64,000 nt of DNA, taken from Euglena gracilis. Its lineage: Eukaryota > Euglenida > Euglenophyceae > Euglenales. The number at the start of each line of letters is the position of its first letter. Position 1 is the first letter of the stretch. The position numbers and the translations under genes are program-made. The stretch is from NCBI GenBank assembly GCA_039621445.1, contig CP154956.1:64372257-64436256 (forward strand). The letters are read 5' to 3'. This document shows positions 11,317 through 22,649 of the stretch, piece by piece. The notes below the pieces were generated by a model. That model worked only from the letters and a program-made list of their open reading frames with translations, searched no databases and was not told the DNA's origin.

Positions 11317-14300
11317 TTATATAAGAATATTATATAAAATATTCAGAGATAACCCTGAGTGCTGAAATCTGAGCATCCTCCAACGGTGATCCCCCCTGCG
11401 CAGCGTCGCAAACCCCTCAGACCCACGGCCTCCTGGCCGGGACCCCTCGAAGGCCGTGATGTACTTGATGGAGGGGACGGGGCTGGAGGAGAGGGGGCGG
11501 GGGAAGAAGGTCGGCCCGTAGTCGAAGAACAGCTCCTCGCCGGCGGCGATGTCCCGCAGCGTGTAGATGGCCAGCCCCGGGCAGCGCTAGCTCTGCGGCG
11601 GATGCAGGAGGGGGCAGACTGCGGCGACGGGACCACAGCAACGCACGACGCCGGCAGGTATGCAGTGGGCAGGCGCTGATACAAAAGTATTTACTCCATG
11701 TAGCGAGAATCAGGGGTGGATGCGCAATGGAGGTAGCACTTGGCCGGGTCCGTTTATCTCCCGGGGAGGGGGGTCTGGCCAACCCACCCACCCGCTCACT
11801 CCTTTGCCTCCAGTTTCCAACCTTAAAATTTCTGCCACCCACCACTCCTATACACCTATACTCCTATACACCCACCACTCCTATACGTACGCGTTGCCCC
11901 ACCCACCCACCCACCCACCCACCCACCCACCCACCCACCCACCCACCAACACAAACACAAACACGCACGCACGCGTGTGCATACGTGTGGGAAAACACAT
12001 CCATCCAGCCACACCACTGCCACACTTCCACATGCCCGTCAATCATCTCAATTTGGATCCCAACCGGCTTCCAAGCAAACGCGGGCCGCCAGCGCGTCCA
12101 CACGAACACGGACCGCATCTCACAGTTCGGGTCGGTGGAGTGGTTGATGTACCGGAGGTCGTTGCCCAACCGCGATGCGTCGATCCCCCGCGGCCCCATC
12201 GCTGCCCTCCAGGCATCCCCCCGTCCCATTTTGCCCCTGCCATCCAACACTTCTTTGGAGACTCTCAGGGGACAGCAGGACTCAATATGGGGGTCGGGGT
12301 GGGGTTAAAAAGGGAGGGGGTAAAGCAAGGCAGGAGTGCACCTGGAAGGGGTTATGAAATGTGCCTTTCCAGTCCACCTCAAGGCCTTGCCATCCCATGG
12401 TCGTCTCCTGTCATCATGTAATGTGGCATGCGACGCAATGCGTGATACTGTTTCTTGATTTGCAATACGGCATCATTTTTTGGCATACATTGTCCTGAGG
12501 TTTCACCGTTCAGTCTTTTTATGTCTTTTTATGGTGTTTGGTTATGGGAGGGGTTGGCAAAAATGGCGGTTTTGCAATCCAAACACTTGCTTGACACGAG
12601 AGACAGGAAGCCGGCCAACGAGGGGCCGGGCACAACGTCGGTGGTGACCTGCGCCATGTGGTTGTGCCCGAGGATGGAGCGCTGCACGGGGGACCGCCGC
12701 GCGCACTCCGCCTCTGAGATGAGCTCGCCGACGTACTCCCCACCAGGCTGCCTTTTTTGTTTTCTATTTTGACAACCCCCAGACTTGTGTGGTATGGAGT
12801 GCCTGTTCATGGCATCCAGCAGACCATAGCACACCATAGCATAACATAGCATAGCACACCATAGCACAGCACAGCATAGCATAGCAGAGCAAGCATAGTA
12901 TTGCATGGCATAGCATAGCATAGCACACCATAGCATAGCATAGCACACCACAGCATGGCATAGCATGCAGTGCGCGCCCACAGCATCCAGCCCCCCCTCC
13001 CCACTGCCTTCCTCAAAAAGAAGCCTTGGTCCCCGACCAGCGCCCCGCGGCCCAGGGGCTGCACCGCGAACGCGCCGCGGCCGCAGTTCGGCACGGTGGA
13101 CTCTGCGACGCGCAGCGTGGGTCGGGCAGGCTGCTGCAGCTCCGTGTTGACACGGGGGCAGGCGTTGCGGGGGGGGGGGGTGCAGATGGAAGCCCTGTCT
13201 CCCACCTGTCTTCCCATTGATGCCGAGGCTGCGTGCCTCCTGGTGCAGGACATAGTCTGTGTCACACGTGCGTATATTCAGGTCCTTGTGCAATCCATGT
13301 AATTCTGCCTATTTCAATTGCTTCTTTCGCCTTCGCGCCAGTGGTTCCTTTTCTGACAGGGGTCAGGAGCAGGCACCAATGGTCTTTTCTCATTTTGATA
13401 CTCTAGTCGGCCATGGTCCTGGTTGCCCCTGGTTGTCCCTGGTTGGCCCTGGTCGGACGCGGTCGTCAAATAGGGAGTGGCATGCCCATCTTACCCCGAC
13501 CATACAATGCAATTCTAAGCAATTTTGCCCACTTTGACCATCAACTTTTGCTCTTGTTGCTAGTTGCTCACATTTTGGCCTCTTTTGACCGCTTTTGGGC
13601 GGCTTCTGGCAACCTTTGCCCCCAGGAGAAGAACGAAGTGACCAAAAGTAACCAAAGAGCAAGCAAAAGTAACCAAAAGTTAACAAAAAATAAGCAAGTG
13701 GGCAAAAGTGCTGGAAAAAAAATGCAGTAGAAGCAGCACCAGCAGCACCTTAGGTAACCAAAGGTGGCCAAAAAGCAGTCGAAGCTGCCTCAAGTGGGCG
13801 AAAATGGCCAAAAAGTAGCAGAAGCAGCCCCAAATGTGTAAAAAAAACTGGCCCAAAGTGGCCAAAAGTTGCCCATAGATGGTCAAAAGCAGCTTGAGCT
13901 TTCTTGACTTGCATCTGTGGAAATGGACAAAAAAAAGTGGGCAAAAAGTGGCCAAAAGCGAGCAAAAATGGACAAATGTGGGCAAAAGTGGGTAAAAAAA
14001 TGGGCAACACTGGCAAAAAAACGGCCAAAAAGCCACAGACAGGGAAGACCTTGTCCATCATTTTCACGGGGAGAATCGGCCGATAAAAGGCATAGTCGGC
14101 CCTGGCCAGCCCTGGCCGGAACCTCCACCTATGGACGTCCTGAAAATTATCATCGGCCCTGGTCGGCCCTGGTCAGCCATAGGTGCTTGGTCCGGAGGCG
14201 GGGACAGCACTGCACCTGAAGTGTGTTTATCTTCGCATGTGATGATTTTTCTGCCGATGGAAAAAGCAACGCAATCCTCCACAGTGCAAAAGCCACCGCA

Positions 14301-15731
14301 GGGCCGCCACGCCTGGGCAGCCCTCGCAGCGGCACACCGTCGGGTCGCACTCCCGGTTGGAGCGCCGGCAGGTGCAGGCCGGAGACTGGCGGCAGCCAGC
14401 ACTGCAACTGCAGCCCTTGAAGGCGTTGCTGGACGGCCCCAGCCACCCCGGCTGACCGGGACCTGACGCTGGGATGGGGAGGGGGGAAGAGCAGAGCTTG
14501 GAGGGAAGCCTGGTGGGGGTTGACCCCTTGGGAGGTGGGGGGGGGGCGGACCCCCACCCACCATGGCGTTGCGAGAGGCAATGCCTTTGGCGCTGAGGGC
14601 ACCGAAGGAAAGATCTGACCTAAAAAGGTTGCCCGCGGAAAAAAGTGGAAAGGATTGTGAGCTCCCCCCCAGCGGTGGACCAATCACACCCCAATTGAAG
14701 TGAGCCAATTAAAATTTTATCAAAGAGTTTGACCATTTTGACTGCTCCATGCAAAAGACTCACAATGAAAATGTCGGGTTTCAAAATCTTCCATTTGCGA
14801 AAATTCATTCTTTCTGAAAAAGCCTCTGCATCTGTCCCTCTGCCTGTTGGTTCTCAGGGGCAGACACCTTCCCTGTCTGCCGTGGCTGGTCGACGTGGCC
14901 CGGCGTCCGCCCGACAAGAGGCCGGGGGGAGGGAGGGAGGGGCTGGCCGCCACGCCGTTGCAGCACAGCGGCGTGCAGAAGTTGAAGGAGCGGATGCAGC
15001 AGCAGTTCTGCGCCGTCTCCGCCGAGCCCCATCCCGGCGGGGGTGGGGGCCGGGGGACCCAGCAGACCCATCACAGTTGGCTGAAAACCCATAGGGAAGA
15101 GAAGGGCTAGTAGCTACTTGACCAGTGCATCATTTGCTGCACAGAAAAAGCGGAAAATTTCAGGCAATTGGCAAACGAATCAAAATTCGAGCCGAAAATG
15201 AACTCGCAAAATCTCGGTAAAAACAATCCAACTCTTGAAAAAAACGGTACATTCTCTTTCCACCCAAATTCGAAAAAAATGGGGTTCCAAATTTTTTTTT
15301 TGGTTTTGGACCCCGTCCGCCCAATGCCCGGATGGCCCTTGGACTCCCTTGGAAAACAGACACCTTAAGAATTTAAAAATGCTGAAAAAACCTTGCAAAC
15401 TTTTAAAAAAAATAATTATAATCTGAAAACGTATCCCAATTCCAAAGATGGGACAGGGTATGGGCTCTCCGGAGGTCACAGTGCACTTGAGGACAGGGGG
15501 CCGCTCTGAAGGGGCACATGGCTGTCCCCCCCCCCCCACTCACCTCGGGAGGGCCCCCTGGGCGCCGGGGTGCTCACACGGGAAATACCAGCCCTGCAGC
15601 ACCGTGTTGGCATGCGGCCCGAAGAGGTGCGCGTGGTACTGCCGGAAGCTGGTGAAGCCCTTTTCCGTCCGCGGTGGCCGTTCCAAGGCAAGCGCCCGCA
15701 CGACGCGGTACATGTCGCGCGCCGGGCTGTC
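11317..15731 (-). CDS. Enhancer-of-zeste/EZH2-type H3K27 methyltransferase (CXC + SET)
   Basis: Catalytic subunit of Polycomb repressive complex 2: transfers methyl groups from SAM to histone H3 Lys27 in the nucleus. The minus-strand exons I can place are 15,731-15,563 (ending GWYFPCEHPG, matching the segment before the CXC domain), about 15,030-14,956 (NCCCIRSFNFCTPLCC), 14,428-14,315 (GCSCSAGC, RECDP, CRCEGC: CXC), 13,161-13,030 (NCGRGAFAV), 12,741-12,636 (EYVGELIS), 12,182-12,090 (RYINHSTDPNC) and 11,587-11,317 (AAGEELFFDYGP, short tail, TAA). Joined at short direct repeats the SET domain reads through in frame with the GxG, NHS and ELxFDY motifs. It lacks post-SET cysteines, as E(z) proteins do. 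Exons encoding the N-terminal third are not identified. The CXC-plus-SET combination excludes Ash1, Set2 and Su(var)3-9 types. Confidence 0.88.
11588..12089 (-). other. Nonconventional intron of E(z), bounded by GCGCTG repeats
   Basis: The sequence GCGCTG (minus strand) occurs at both edges (12,090-12,095 and 11,582-11,587). Removing one copy plus the interval joins VFVWTR to CPGLAIYT in frame inside the SET domain. There is no GT at the 5' edge and no AG at the 3' edge. The intron starts GCGGC and has GCCGC near its end, so the ends can pair. It contains a (CCCA)n microsatellite at 11,896-11,947. Confidence 0.7.
11896..11947. repeat. (CCCA)n microsatellite
   Basis: About 13 tandem CCCA units inside the last E(z) intron. 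Confidence 0.95.
12183..12635 (-). other. Nonconventional intron of E(z), bounded by CGACG repeats
   Basis: CGACG occurs at 12,636-12,640 and 12,178-12,182. Splicing through one copy gives QVTTD-ASRLGND, matching the SET residues before the NHS motif. The 5' intron end CCCGGCCCC can pair with GGGGCCGCGGG at the 3' end. No GT-AG boundary is available at this position. Confidence 0.72.
12742..13029 (-). other. Nonconventional intron of E(z), bounded by GGGGA repeats
   Basis: GGGGA occurs at 13,030-13,034 and 12,737-12,741. Splicing gives RGALVG-EYVGEL. The intron begins CCAAGGCTTCTTTTT and ends AAAAAAGGCAGCCTGG(T), an imperfect inverted repeat of about 15 bp. Most of the interior is the (CATAG)n-like minisatellite at 12,817-12,965. 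Confidence 0.72.
12817..12965. repeat. Degenerate (CATAG) minisatellite
   Basis: Tandem CATAGCA/CACCATAG units, roughly 5-10 bp, filling most of an E(z) intron. The minus-strand Cys-Tyr-Ala-Met frame is a by-product. Confidence 0.9.
13162..14314 (-). other. Nonconventional intron of E(z), bounded by CTGCCC repeats
   Basis: CTGCCC occurs at 14,315-14,320 and 13,156-13,161. Splicing joins the CXC end (CRCEGC) to PRVNTELQQ in frame. GGCGTGGCGG near the 5' end can pair with CCGCAACGC at the 3' end with one mismatch. The interior contains R3-type repeat (about 13,400-14,210). Confidence 0.7.
13400..14210. repeat. Repeat family R3 (ggccaaaagtgg) with GGTCGGCCCTGGTC arrays
   Basis: Short degenerate units (GGCCAAAAGTGG, AACCAAAAGT) flanked on both sides by CCTGGTTGGCCCTGGTCGG-like units. 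It lies within the CTGCCC-bounded E(z) intron. Similar sequence occurs at 2150-2560 and 39,120-39,430. Confidence 0.6.
14429..14955 (-). other. Nonconventional intron of E(z), bounded by CAACG repeats
   Basis: CAACG occurs at 14,956-14,960 and 14,424-14,428. Splicing joins CTPLCC to NAFKGCSC inside the CXC domain. CCAGCC near the 5' end complements GGCTGG near the 3' end. The joined CXC is about six residues shorter than in animal EZH2 between the two halves, so a tiny missing exon is possible. Confidence 0.6.
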
Positions 15732-16900
15732 GGGCCAGGGGCCTCAGGCAGTGGAACAATGGACCTCGAGAGTCGGATGAAAACATGGTGGTCACATTTT
15801 TTGCACTGCTAAACTACCAGCCCCTGAGCAGTGGTCACGAGGGGGACACACAACACAGAACACACGTGCACACCATAGGCTTAATAATGGCTTGACAAAT
15901 TGGGGCTTTAGCCAGGGGGTATATTTTTTTAAAAACCTTAAACCAAAATTTGAGCCCAAAACGGGGCTGTATGGGAAGGCCTGATGGGGGAGTCGACGCC
16001 CCCCACCCACCACAGCACCCGCACAGAAAAAATCCTTTGGCGCCTCAAGGCGACAAACAAATTTGGACCTAAGAATCGACGTTTCCGGAAACACGGGAAG
16101 GCCTGGGGGTTGGACCCCCCACCCACCAGGATGGGGGTGGGGGGGAGTCGGCTCACCAACCCCCCATAGGGTTTCGGGGTTGGGGAGTGCAACCCGCACA
16201 GCCCTGGCCGAAAGTGAAGCTGCAAAACTCAGCAAACGCAAGCCAAGTCCGGGAGAAATAATGATTTCTGGTGTCACTGGAACATTCTCTGTCCACCCAA
16301 CCTCGAAAAAAAAATGGCGTTTTTTTGAACCTTCCTGACCCCCATTCAATGCTGGGATGGCCCTTGGACTGCCCTTGACCATTAGAAATAATAAATAATA
16401 ATTATAAATGATGATGACAACTTAAAAAACCTTAAAAAATAATTTAAAAAAAGGCCTTGAAAACCTCAAAAATTTGAAAATTTACGCCTCAAATATATAA
16501 TACCCCCTGAAACCCCCAAAAACATGCCCCCCAGGGTATTATTTTTTTCGCCAGAAATCCTGGCCCGAGGGGGATGTTATTGGGGGGGGGGGGGGAGGGG
16601 GCAATAGGCCCCAAAATTTTCGAAGTTTCATAAGACCCAAAATAGCACCCAAAACCCCCTTTCTGGTCATTTGTTGTTCTTTCTCATGAAATTTAGCATT
16701 TTGGAGGCCAGATGATCCAGAAAAATTGATGTTTTGCAATTTATTGTTAGAGATTGTGATTTTTTAACACCATTTTCAGGTCAAAATAGGTCGTCGGCCA
16801 GAATTTAGGGGGGGGGTATTAACTCGGTCACCGAAGTCCCGGCCCAAGGGAGGGGGGTAATATTTGGGGGAGTGTTTGCAGTCTGCCCCTCGCCTGCATC
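15732..16900. other. Repeat-rich interval, family R2; no exon found
   Basis: The stretch 15,960-16,400 has blocks shared with 14,520-14,650, 17,640-17,910 and 28,880-29,540: GGGAAGGCCTG followed by a GGGGGTCGACCCCCCACCCACC core and TTTGGCGCC. This is an interspersed element (R2). The rest is AT-rich; homologues of the E(z) N-terminus were not seen here. Confidence 0.5.
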
Positions 16901-16929
16901 GCTTCAGGGAGAATCCCTGGGTGAGGGGT

Positions 16930-17256
16930 GGGGCCCGAAGCAGCGTGGGGCACGAGCGGGCGAACAGCGAGCCGGGGCTGCAGGGCACGAGCTTCAAGTG
17001 CTGCAGCGGCTCCTCGCGCACGAGGCCGAGGGGGATGCGGGTGTCGATGGCGGCGAACAGGCAGCGCCAGCCCCGCCCGGAGAGCCCGACCCCGACGGCC
17101 GGGGCCGTGGGGTGGGACCCCCCCCCCTCCCCCGCCCGCCGATGACGGAGGCCGCCTCCGGGTCGGGTCTGGGCTGAGCTCCCAGAGGGAGTACACGTTG
17201 GCGACGGATGGGGCGACGCCGTACAGCGCGGCCATCTCCCCGGGGGTCAGTGTCAT
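16930..17256 (-). CDS. Two candidate exons, unassigned protein
   Basis: Upstream piece (17,256-17,160): MTLTPGEMAALYGVAPSVAN then VYSLWELSPDP. Downstream piece (about 17,085-16,930): GRGWRCLFAAIDTRIPLGLV then REEPLQHLKLVPCSPGSL. A G/C-run interval separates them. Both read like structured protein in a single frame. They precede E(z) on the same strand and could be its N-terminal part or a separate gene; I do not recognise them. Confidence 0.45.
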
Positions 17257-17639
17257 CCTCCCCCAGCGCCGGCAGTGCCCTGGATTGAGGGCTGGGCTGG
17301 AGGGGGATAGAGCGGTATTTGAAGTGGTCGGGGGGGGGGGGTGCCGGAAAGTCCTCAAAACCTGGTCATAGGCCATTTGGGTGCCCTTCAGAGAAATTGC
17401 CGAGAAATCCCACCTCAGTTCAGTGCTTATCCAACGTCAATGTCATCTGTGTCTTTCAAGATCCTGGGAAGGGGTTGTTAGACCAGGAAGTTTGGGGGCT
17501 GTACCTGATCCCGGCTGTAATGAACTGGGCCTCAGATCAAAAAAAGAACAACTGCCAAAAAATGACAAAAAGAACAAACCAAATCACCTTCCCCCAGGCA
17601 ACATTCCTCGATCGTGATTTCCATCACCTTTCCCGAAAA

Positions 17640-17910
17640 TTTTGGGCGACTTGTGCCAAAATTTTTTTGGATGGACCCAGCAAAAACGGGTTGGCTAGCT
17701 GTTCAGGAAGAATTGGTCGGGGGGGGGGGGGTTGGACCTCCCCACCACGGAGGTGGGGGGGTCGACCCCCCATCCGCCACAGCGCTGCGCAAAGAAAAAT
17801 TCCTTTGGCGCCCATGGCGCCGAAGCAGAATTTTGACCTGAAATCGGTGTCCCTGAAAATACAGGAAGGCCAGTGTGGGGTTTTGGGGGTTGGACCTCCC
17901 CCACCCACCA
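17640..17910. repeat. Interspersed repeat R2 copy
   Basis: Shares the GTCGACCCCCC-ATCCGCCACAGCGC / AATTCCTTTGGCGCC arrangement with 15,960-16,200 and 28,880-29,540. Confidence 0.55.
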
Positions 17911-18697
17911 GGATGGGTGCGGAAATGAGGCTGGCTGCAGCTGCCTTCCTCTGGGGGGGGGGTCTGCTGACGTGCCTCAGAGCCCTGGCTGGCAGCTGTC
18001 AATGGTGGTCTTGTGGCCGGACTTCCGAGCCCCAGCGCCAGGCAGTGCTGCAGAAATCTGTGTGTCTCCCACCCCCAGCCCCAACAACCCTGATGAAGCG
18101 AGGCCCATATTGGGGCGTGCGGCAGGCAGCCTGCTTGGGGACCCGCCGCCCACCGCAGGTGGCCTCATCGTCCCCATCGGTGTCCTCTGTGTCAGCCAGA
18201 ATGGGCGTCCCCACGGCTCAACGGATGGCCAGCGGTGGGAATGTGCATGTGTGAGCATGTGCGTGTACGTATGTGTTGCAAAGGCATATGTAAGGGAATC
18301 AAATGACACCTTTCCTTCAAACTAAATAAATGGTGACACACGAAAAATGAGGGAACAATCTGAGAATTGAGTGGTATTTACAAATAATACTTTGTGGCTT
18401 ATGACACAGTATCATGGATGGGTTGCACCAAAAAAAAGCTAACAATGGGGAAAAAGCTGTGCTTGAGAAGATGGAAAAACCTCCAACCTGGACATTTTCA
18501 AAAGAAGCCTTTCGCCTCTGATGCTGTCTGTGTTTCTGCCTGTCCGCATATGGGGGTTTCATACTTTTTTTGCGCGTCCAAATCAAAACCAGCAGCGTAA
18601 TAACACAATTCCCTTTTGTTCAGAGACAGCTGCAAAAAATGGACTTTTACAGCTGAAGGCGAACCGGGCCCTGCGTCAACCCCTGTGCGTCACTGAT

Positions 18698-18859
18698 TGC
18701 TGCCGCAGGGCGGTGTTGGACTGGATGACCCGCCGCTCTGTGGCCAGGCTGCCCTCCAGGGCGGCCGCTGCCTCCGGCCCGGGGCCCAGCGGCGGCAGCC
18801 ACGGCCGCAGATGCGCCTCCCGCTTGGCGTGGCGGGCCACGGCCTCCCCCAGCCGGTAG
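18698..18859 (-). CDS. Candidate internal exon, unassigned protein
   Basis: The minus strand reads YRLGEAVARHAKREAHLRPW, then LPPLGPGPEAAAALEGSL and ATERRVIQSNTALRQQ. Helical, charged and in one frame only; flanked upstream by a C run as for other host exons. No family recognised; same orientation as E(z). Confidence 0.45.
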
Positions 18860-19167
18860 CGTGCCGGGCGGCAGGAGTGTGCGGGGGGGGGGGGGGCACT
18901 GCGACGGAGCCCGGGAACACAGGTTCGGCCGGCCAGGCGGCAACGGAACCAGTTACGACACGCAACGTGTGCGCGCACAACACATATTAAAACGAACACA
19001 ACCAGCAGTGCAACCACGGAGCACACACCAAACATTCTCGCAACCCCAAAACACATGCAGACCCACACAGCACACCCACCCACCTACCTACCTACCCGCC
19101 AACACACAACATGCACACATCACACACATGCATGCCACACACTCGTCCCACGCCATCCTCTGCCGGG

Positions 19168-19367
19168 GTGGGTCGTACCCGTCGTCCTCTGGGACCACGA
19201 TCAGGCGCTTCACGACGGCGGACCGTCTCCGGAGGCCAGCCTTTGGGCTCTTCACACGCCGCTGTTTGATGTTGGGGCTGAGAAGGTACCGTGGCGCCCG
19301 GGACAGCACTCGTTGCCCGACGGCGGTGAGCGGCCCTCCCCCGGCGGCATATCCATCCTCCACACAT
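19168..19367 (-). CDS. Candidate exon, unassigned; partly duplicated at 20.0-20.1 kb
   Basis: The minus strand reads VEDGYAAGGGPLTAVGQRVL, then SRAPRYLLSPNIKQRRVKSP and VVKRLIVVPEDDGYDPP. A diverged copy of part of this sequence lies at about 20,040-20,135. The basic-rich composition is plausible for a nuclear protein but no domain is recognised. Confidence 0.4.
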
Positions 19368-19427
19368 TGGGCTCTCCCACACATCCCAGTCAGTGGTTTT
19401 GGTGTGTGTGTGTGAGAGAGAGAGAGT

Positions 19428-19433
19428 ATGTAC

Positions 19434-19483
<50 letters not shown>

Positions 19484-19490
19484 ATGTATG
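19428..19490. repeat. (GA)n/(TA)n/(GT)n microsatellite
   Basis: The run from about 19,413 passes from GA to TATATA to GT dinucleotides. Confidence 0.9.
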
Positions 19491-20039
19491 TATGTGTGCG
19501 AGCGCACATGAGTGCGTTCGTGCATTAGTATGTGCGCGCATGCATGCGCGCAAGCATATGTGCGCGCTGCTTATCTGGGTTTTGAATTCTTTGTTTGTGT
19601 GCATGTGCAGACTGGTTTCCGGGCTTCAGTTTTCAACTTTCGCGAGCTTGTCCCCCATGTCCTCTGCAGCAAGCTATGCATTGTTACCATACCCATCTGT
19701 ACGTCCGTTCATTCACCATATTTTCCTTGTCCAACCCCGGGTCACCCCTCCCCAAACACTGCCCATCAGAATGGAACAGCAGGATCCCTCACGCATGTTC
19801 CACACAACCGTCCATGTCACTCACACAAGAGAACTGCAGGGATGGGGATGGGGCCCACCATGCCAAACACCCCCACACGACGCTGCGAAGGGGACGGACA
19901 TGAGTGGAGGTGGGCGTCGCTGCGGCGTCGCTCCGGAGGACCATCGGTCGCCCACCGCAGAGCAAACGAGGGCGGCGGGCTAACCCACCCTGGCCTCAGC
20001 CGGATGAGCCCCCTCCTTCACAACGCCCGTGATGTTGGG

Positions 20040-20135
20040 CACAAACAAAGTAAGGTACCGTGGCGACACAGCATCGTTGCCCAATGACGCGGGAGGCCCC
20101 GGGCGGCATAGTAATCCCCAACCCTCCAAAGGGAG
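20040..20135 (-). pseudogene. Degenerate duplicate of the 19.3-kb exon
   Basis: Shares GGTACCGTGGCG, GTTGCCC and GGCGGCATA blocks in the same order as 19,285-19,350, but small insertions and deletions shift the frame. It looks like a decayed tandem duplication rather than a second functional exon. Confidence 0.45.
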
Positions 20136-20599
20136 GATTTAGGGTGTGTGGTGTGGGCGACGACGAGGTGGGGTGCATAACACCACGGCGTATAACAAAT
20201 GTGCACCTCCATGTGCGCAGCGCACGTATGGTCTTCTGAGTAGAACATGCATGGCGGCGCCTTCCGAGCAACCCGTCCCGAGCCCGCTCTTTGTACAGAA
20301 GAGATGTTGAAACCAGAACCGGACAGCGTCAGCCGCCCCCAACCCCGACCCTCCGGCCCAAACACTGCCTCACCAACGGCAAAAGAAACGCCCCCCCCTC
20401 CCGCACTCGAAGCGAAAGACAAAGGGAAACGGGGGGGGGCCCCCCAGCACCAAGTCCGGGGCCCCAGCACAAAGTCGAAAGGGGGGGGGGCACATAGTAA
20501 AGAAACGTGCACGGACACATGGGGGGGGGCGTCCGAGGGCGGTCGCATCGTGAGAACGCACCAAAAGCTAACCAAAACACACCTGCACTAGGCGGACCA

Positions 20600-21700
20600 A
20601 CCTAGCCGGAACATAAAGGGCACCGCACCCCACACTTAAGGGCACAAAAAGCATAGATGGTCCGGGAAAAGACAGGACCACTTTTATACAACAAACCTCT
20701 CCCCGGGGTATTAAATGAGCGGGAGGAGGTGGGGGCGCGCCTGACCTCCTCCCCCCTGCAAAAAAAATTTTCCAGCAAGCGCCGAGAATCTACTATGGCA
20801 CGACGGCAAATTCCCCCACCTCTTCCCCTCCCCATTTCGACTTCGTCGAACCAAGGGCAGAAAATTTTTGTGAGGCGGTGGTTCTGCTTCTGCCCCAAAA
20901 TTCTTTCCTCGCACTTTTTGAAAACCCCCCCCCCACAGGCGGGGGAAGGGGGACCACAAAATTTTTATATTTTGACTTGGGCATCAAATTTTTTTGTGGT
21001 TTTTCCATACACCGCAAAATTTTATGTTCCCCAGCGCGAAGCACTGGAATTATTTTGGGTTTCGGGGGGGGGTCCCAGACCTCAGTCCTCGTCCTTGGTC
21101 TGAAGGGGGGGGGGGGCGCAACATGGACTCTCAAAGGACGCGACACAAAAAGGCACAAAGAAAACACAAATGAACACAAATAAACACAAAAAAAGTAAAA
21201 AAAATGCAAGTTTCATGTAAAATCCTTTTCACTTTTCCACTGGAGAGGATTGAGAAAAATTTTCGGCTCTGCCGAGGAAAATTCTCCATTTCGACTCGTT
21301 CCAGACCAAAGGGCAGGGTATTAGGTGAGCGGTGGTTCTGCGGGGGGGGGGGGGGCACCACCGAACCCCCCCCCCCACAGGGGAAGGGGGGGACACAATT
21401 TTTTTTTGACTTGGGCAAAATTTGCATTTTTTTTGCATTTTTTTTGTTTTTTTTTGTCCCAGTGTTTTTTGGATTTTTGCTGGAAAATTTTTTGACTCTG
21501 ACAAATTCCTGGTTTTGGCCCTGATTTTCCCCCGACACCAAAAGTTTTGTCGAAATTTTGTCATTTTTGAACTTTTTGGTCAACAAAATGCCTTTTCTGC
21601 AAAAGAATAAAAAGTGCTTTTGGGTGAATGGGCAGTGTTTCACAAATGCTAGAAAATTTTCTTGCTGGCATTGACTTGAATTTTCACTCAGACATCTGGA
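20600..21700. repeat. Diverged direct duplication, AT-rich with C/G runs
   Basis: The blocks CATTTCGACT-CGT-CAA-GGGCAG and GGTGAGCGGTGGTTCTGC occur near 20,830-20,890 and again near 21,285-21,340, each followed by a C/G run and a TTTTTGACTTGGGCA block. Interspersed repeat; no exon seen. Confidence 0.5.
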
Positions 21701-21878
21701 ATCACCCCTTTTTCTGGCGATTGAAAAAGATAGAAAAGATTCTTTGGTTGATTGAGGATTGAGGATTGAGGAAAGTCCCCCACCCCACTTCCCTCCAACA
21801 CTGTCTCAGGGTGATCCTGGAATGGCTATAAGCATCACATGCATTGTCTCTCTCTGATTTTTTGATAGGTTGGTTGCA

Positions 21879-21896
21879 TTGTGTGTGCGCGCGCGC

Positions 21897-21968
<72 letters not shown>

Positions 21969-22000
21969 CGCGCGCGTGCGTGCGTGCGTGCGTGTGTTCG
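21879..22000. repeat. (GT)n microsatellite with GC/GCGT edges
   Basis: About 35 uninterrupted GT units flanked by CGCG and TGCG units. Confidence 0.95.
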
Positions 22001-22649
22001 GTGTGCATGTCCTGCTTCGCATATTGTATGTCGAAAGAGACTGGACTTGCTATGGCGGCAAAAATTGTGCCAGAATCTGGGAGGCAATCAGCGAGAGAGA
22101 TGGAGCATCATGAATATGTGATTTTGAATGCCATCACACTCAAAATTTCTGTTTTAACCTTGTTCCTTCTAGGAGGTGTTATGGGTTCCTCCTGTTTTGA
22201 GGTTAAATCTCTGAGGTTTTTTTCGGTTTTTGTATTTTACGAACCTTTCTGCAGGTTGAGAAATGGGTTTGTTGATTTAATTGGCTCTTTGTTTGCGGCT
22301 TCTGTTTGGTTTGTCTGCTGTCGCTTGTTCCATCATTTTTTGCCCATTATCAGATTATTGGGTCTGCAAAAATCTGCAGAACAAGCTGGCGTCTGTCCTA
22401 ATTGTCCCATGAGCTGGCCTGCCCTCCTGTCACATGTCGGGACAGCTGGAACCCTGTCAAGGGGCCCCACAGCACACAACACGGTCAACCCAGCGGCACA
22501 ACGGCGACCAAAGTGGCCAGTGGGGACGGGCCGCCAAACACAGTCCAGAGTCCATTGAAGACAAGGGGTGGCAGTCGCCGGGCCACAAGTAAAATATGAC
22601 GCCGCGCCGGGCGGAGGCCCAGGCAGGGGGAAACGAAAACCAGGAGGCA

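Noticed and set aside
11343-13293. Arg/Pro-rich alternative frames over the E(z) exons
   Set aside because: The SET and CXC motifs fix the true frame; the others are shadows with no family match.
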